Below are positions 62,537 to 64,000 of a stretch of DNA of 64,000 nucleotides, piece after piece. This DNA is from Eleginops maclovinus (taxonomy: Eukaryota > Chordata > Actinopteri > Perciformes > Eleginopidae), in assembly GCF_036324505.1 (NCBI RefSeq), contig NC_086368.1:11039421-11103420 (forward strand), in the 5' to 3' direction. Numbering within the stretch: position 1 is the stretch's first letter; each line of letters begins with the position of its first letter. Position numbers and translations under genes: made by a program. A model generated the notes under the pieces. That model made no database searches and was not told where the DNA came from. It saw nothing but the letters and a program-made list of their open reading frames with translations.

Positions 62537-64000
62537 GACATGTAATGCAAACTCAAGTTTTCAAGTGTCTAAATGATGTGCTTCACATGTCAATGACCCT
62601 GCAACGCAAGAAAGCCAATTTACTTGATGATTGCCCTTGTGAAACATACCTATGTCAGCGAACAAACTAAAATACAACAATGTTTCCTCTTCAAAACACA
62701 ATGCTGTGGACTCTGGACTTCGGGGAATTTGTTGACAGCACAACAACATCTCTTTTCAAAACATCTTTATTTCTTCTCCTCTTTCATTTCACCGGTGCTC
62801 CTCAGCCCATCCCAACTGAGCGCCTGTTTATTCTTTGTTCTCCTCCCCTGTGTCCTGTCAGATTTGTGTCATCCCATCAGAAGAGGTGTTTCCTCCCTCT
62901 CTGCCATTGTTTATATCTTCTTTAAATTATACTCTCCCTGCAAAGTCAGATCAAAGATGACGTGGAGTACACCGGTGTTGTTTATCAAATGAAGTGGGAA
63001 CGCCTGCATTGTTTTTATTGGTGTACAACAGCTGAGGTTACAGCAGTTACCAACTTGTAAAGTCATTCATTACACAGAATATGCGAACAAAGGACAGCAC
63101 AAATCTGCGGTGTTCCTTGAGTTTCTTATATATCTTTCCTTGATGCCCCTTCTGTCTGAGCTATACATGGAAACTTGTATTGCCATGTGTAATGTGTCCC
63201 TAAGGATTTAAGAAAGACTTTCTGGCGAATGCACATGAAAGATTTTGTCTTTCCATTCACAAAGAAGCTGAAGGGGACGGATTTGAGTACCGTGCACATC
63301 CTTGTGTCAACTCCACAGAGGATTGTGTGTAAATGACTCTCTCCAACTTAATACTTGTCAGGTATTACATATTAATCATTAGGATTGTATTGCCTATGGA
63401 GGGCAAGATAACAGCTAGATTAAGGGTCTGGATATGTCTAGTATACTAAATGTGGAACAAGGTGCATGGAGCTTTTGGAAAAACGCCAAGGACAAGACAT
63501 TGATTAACGTAGCATTTGAATTTTATTCACTGCACTGCTCATAGCCACAGAGGTGATTATATATTGACAAAATCATCCTGGTGAGAAGTGCCGCGGGTGT
63601 ATTAATTTTGCAAATGCATTTATACAAGTGTCTATTTCTTTTGGGTTGAAAATCGGAGTCTATTTTTAGACTACATTTCCAAGCCTTGTAGTATCCTGGT
63701 AGCATTGTAACATAGGTTGGATCATTTAGGGGAAACAAACACATCAACTGAGAGCTAGTTGGTGTTAAATTGGCTTACTTGCAACCAAGGAGTGCGCGTG
63801 CGTGCGGAACATGCACGAAAACCCGCAAACATGACAGTTTCCTGTGTGCAGGTCATGTAGTTTTAAACAACAAATTGTTCCAGCAGTGAGAAAGAAACAG
63901 ACAGTGTGTTATTGAAATTCAAAATATCCATTGCTTCCATCGAAAATTACATTTCCATTTGAATCCTGACTTAAGGCAAATATATTCGCTTTAAATGGTC
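62537..64000. other. gene-free stretch
   Basis: No gene or repeat recognised to the end of the window. The open frames on the plus strand at 62624-62992 and 62680-62925 overlap each other and resemble nothing known. Confidence 0.5.

Noticed and set aside
62624..62992. 122-codon plus-strand frame
   Set aside because: It overlaps another open frame in the same strand and resembles no protein family; chance is the simpler explanation.

Overview
The window looks like vertebrate, most probably teleost fish, nuclear DNA. Supporting signs are the AT-rich non-coding sequence, very long CA/GT, GA and TAA microsatellites, many non-autonomous hAT-type and TTAA-flanked DNA transposons, and fragments of L1-type and CR1/L2/Rex-type LINEs. 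I found no host protein-coding gene that I can support, and no rRNA, tRNA, CRISPR array or bacterial operon structure. Nearly all longer open frames are chance frames in non-coding DNA or in microsatellites; the exceptions belong to transposons. The segment is best read as intergenic or intronic sequence.

Layout. 1-1851: mostly unique DNA with a double perfect hairpin at 850-900. 1860-3387: an internally deleted hAT transposon with an 8-bp target duplication, keeping the C-terminal third of its transposase open. 3396-6967: unique DNA with a 48-bp exact repeat pair. 6980-8187: a 5'-truncated L1 on the minus strand with a perfect 12-bp target duplication. 8465-8958: a hAT MITE whose relative lies at 24871-25264. 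10067 onward: the first of five recognisable copies of a TTAA-flanked MITE (others at 19067, 33006, 34160 minus and 62276). 12470-12840: a LINE 3' end. 12841-51235: mainly unique DNA with microsatellites, an abundant-type dispersed repeat (19.7 and 27.2-27.7 kb), further TTAA-type elements (30.2, 44.2, 48.66 and 49.9 kb), a TA-flanked MITE (41.5 kb) and a diverged 400-420 bp direct duplication (45.6-46.3 kb). 51236-55320: a decayed minus-strand LINE with an APE-type endonuclease and reverse transcriptase, whose 5' end looks like L1 ORF1 and which was later split by a 735-bp hAT element at 52027-52761. 55321-64000: mostly unique DNA.

The elements do not work together as a system; they are a layered record of insertions. 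The observations most worth a second look are the L1-ORF1/CR1-like chimeric LINE, the hAT remnant whose dimerisation-domain frame runs open from host flanking DNA, and three pairs of short (47-58 bp) exact or near-exact direct repeats in otherwise unrelated DNA. Family names rest on recognised motifs and remembered consensus sequences, not on a database search.
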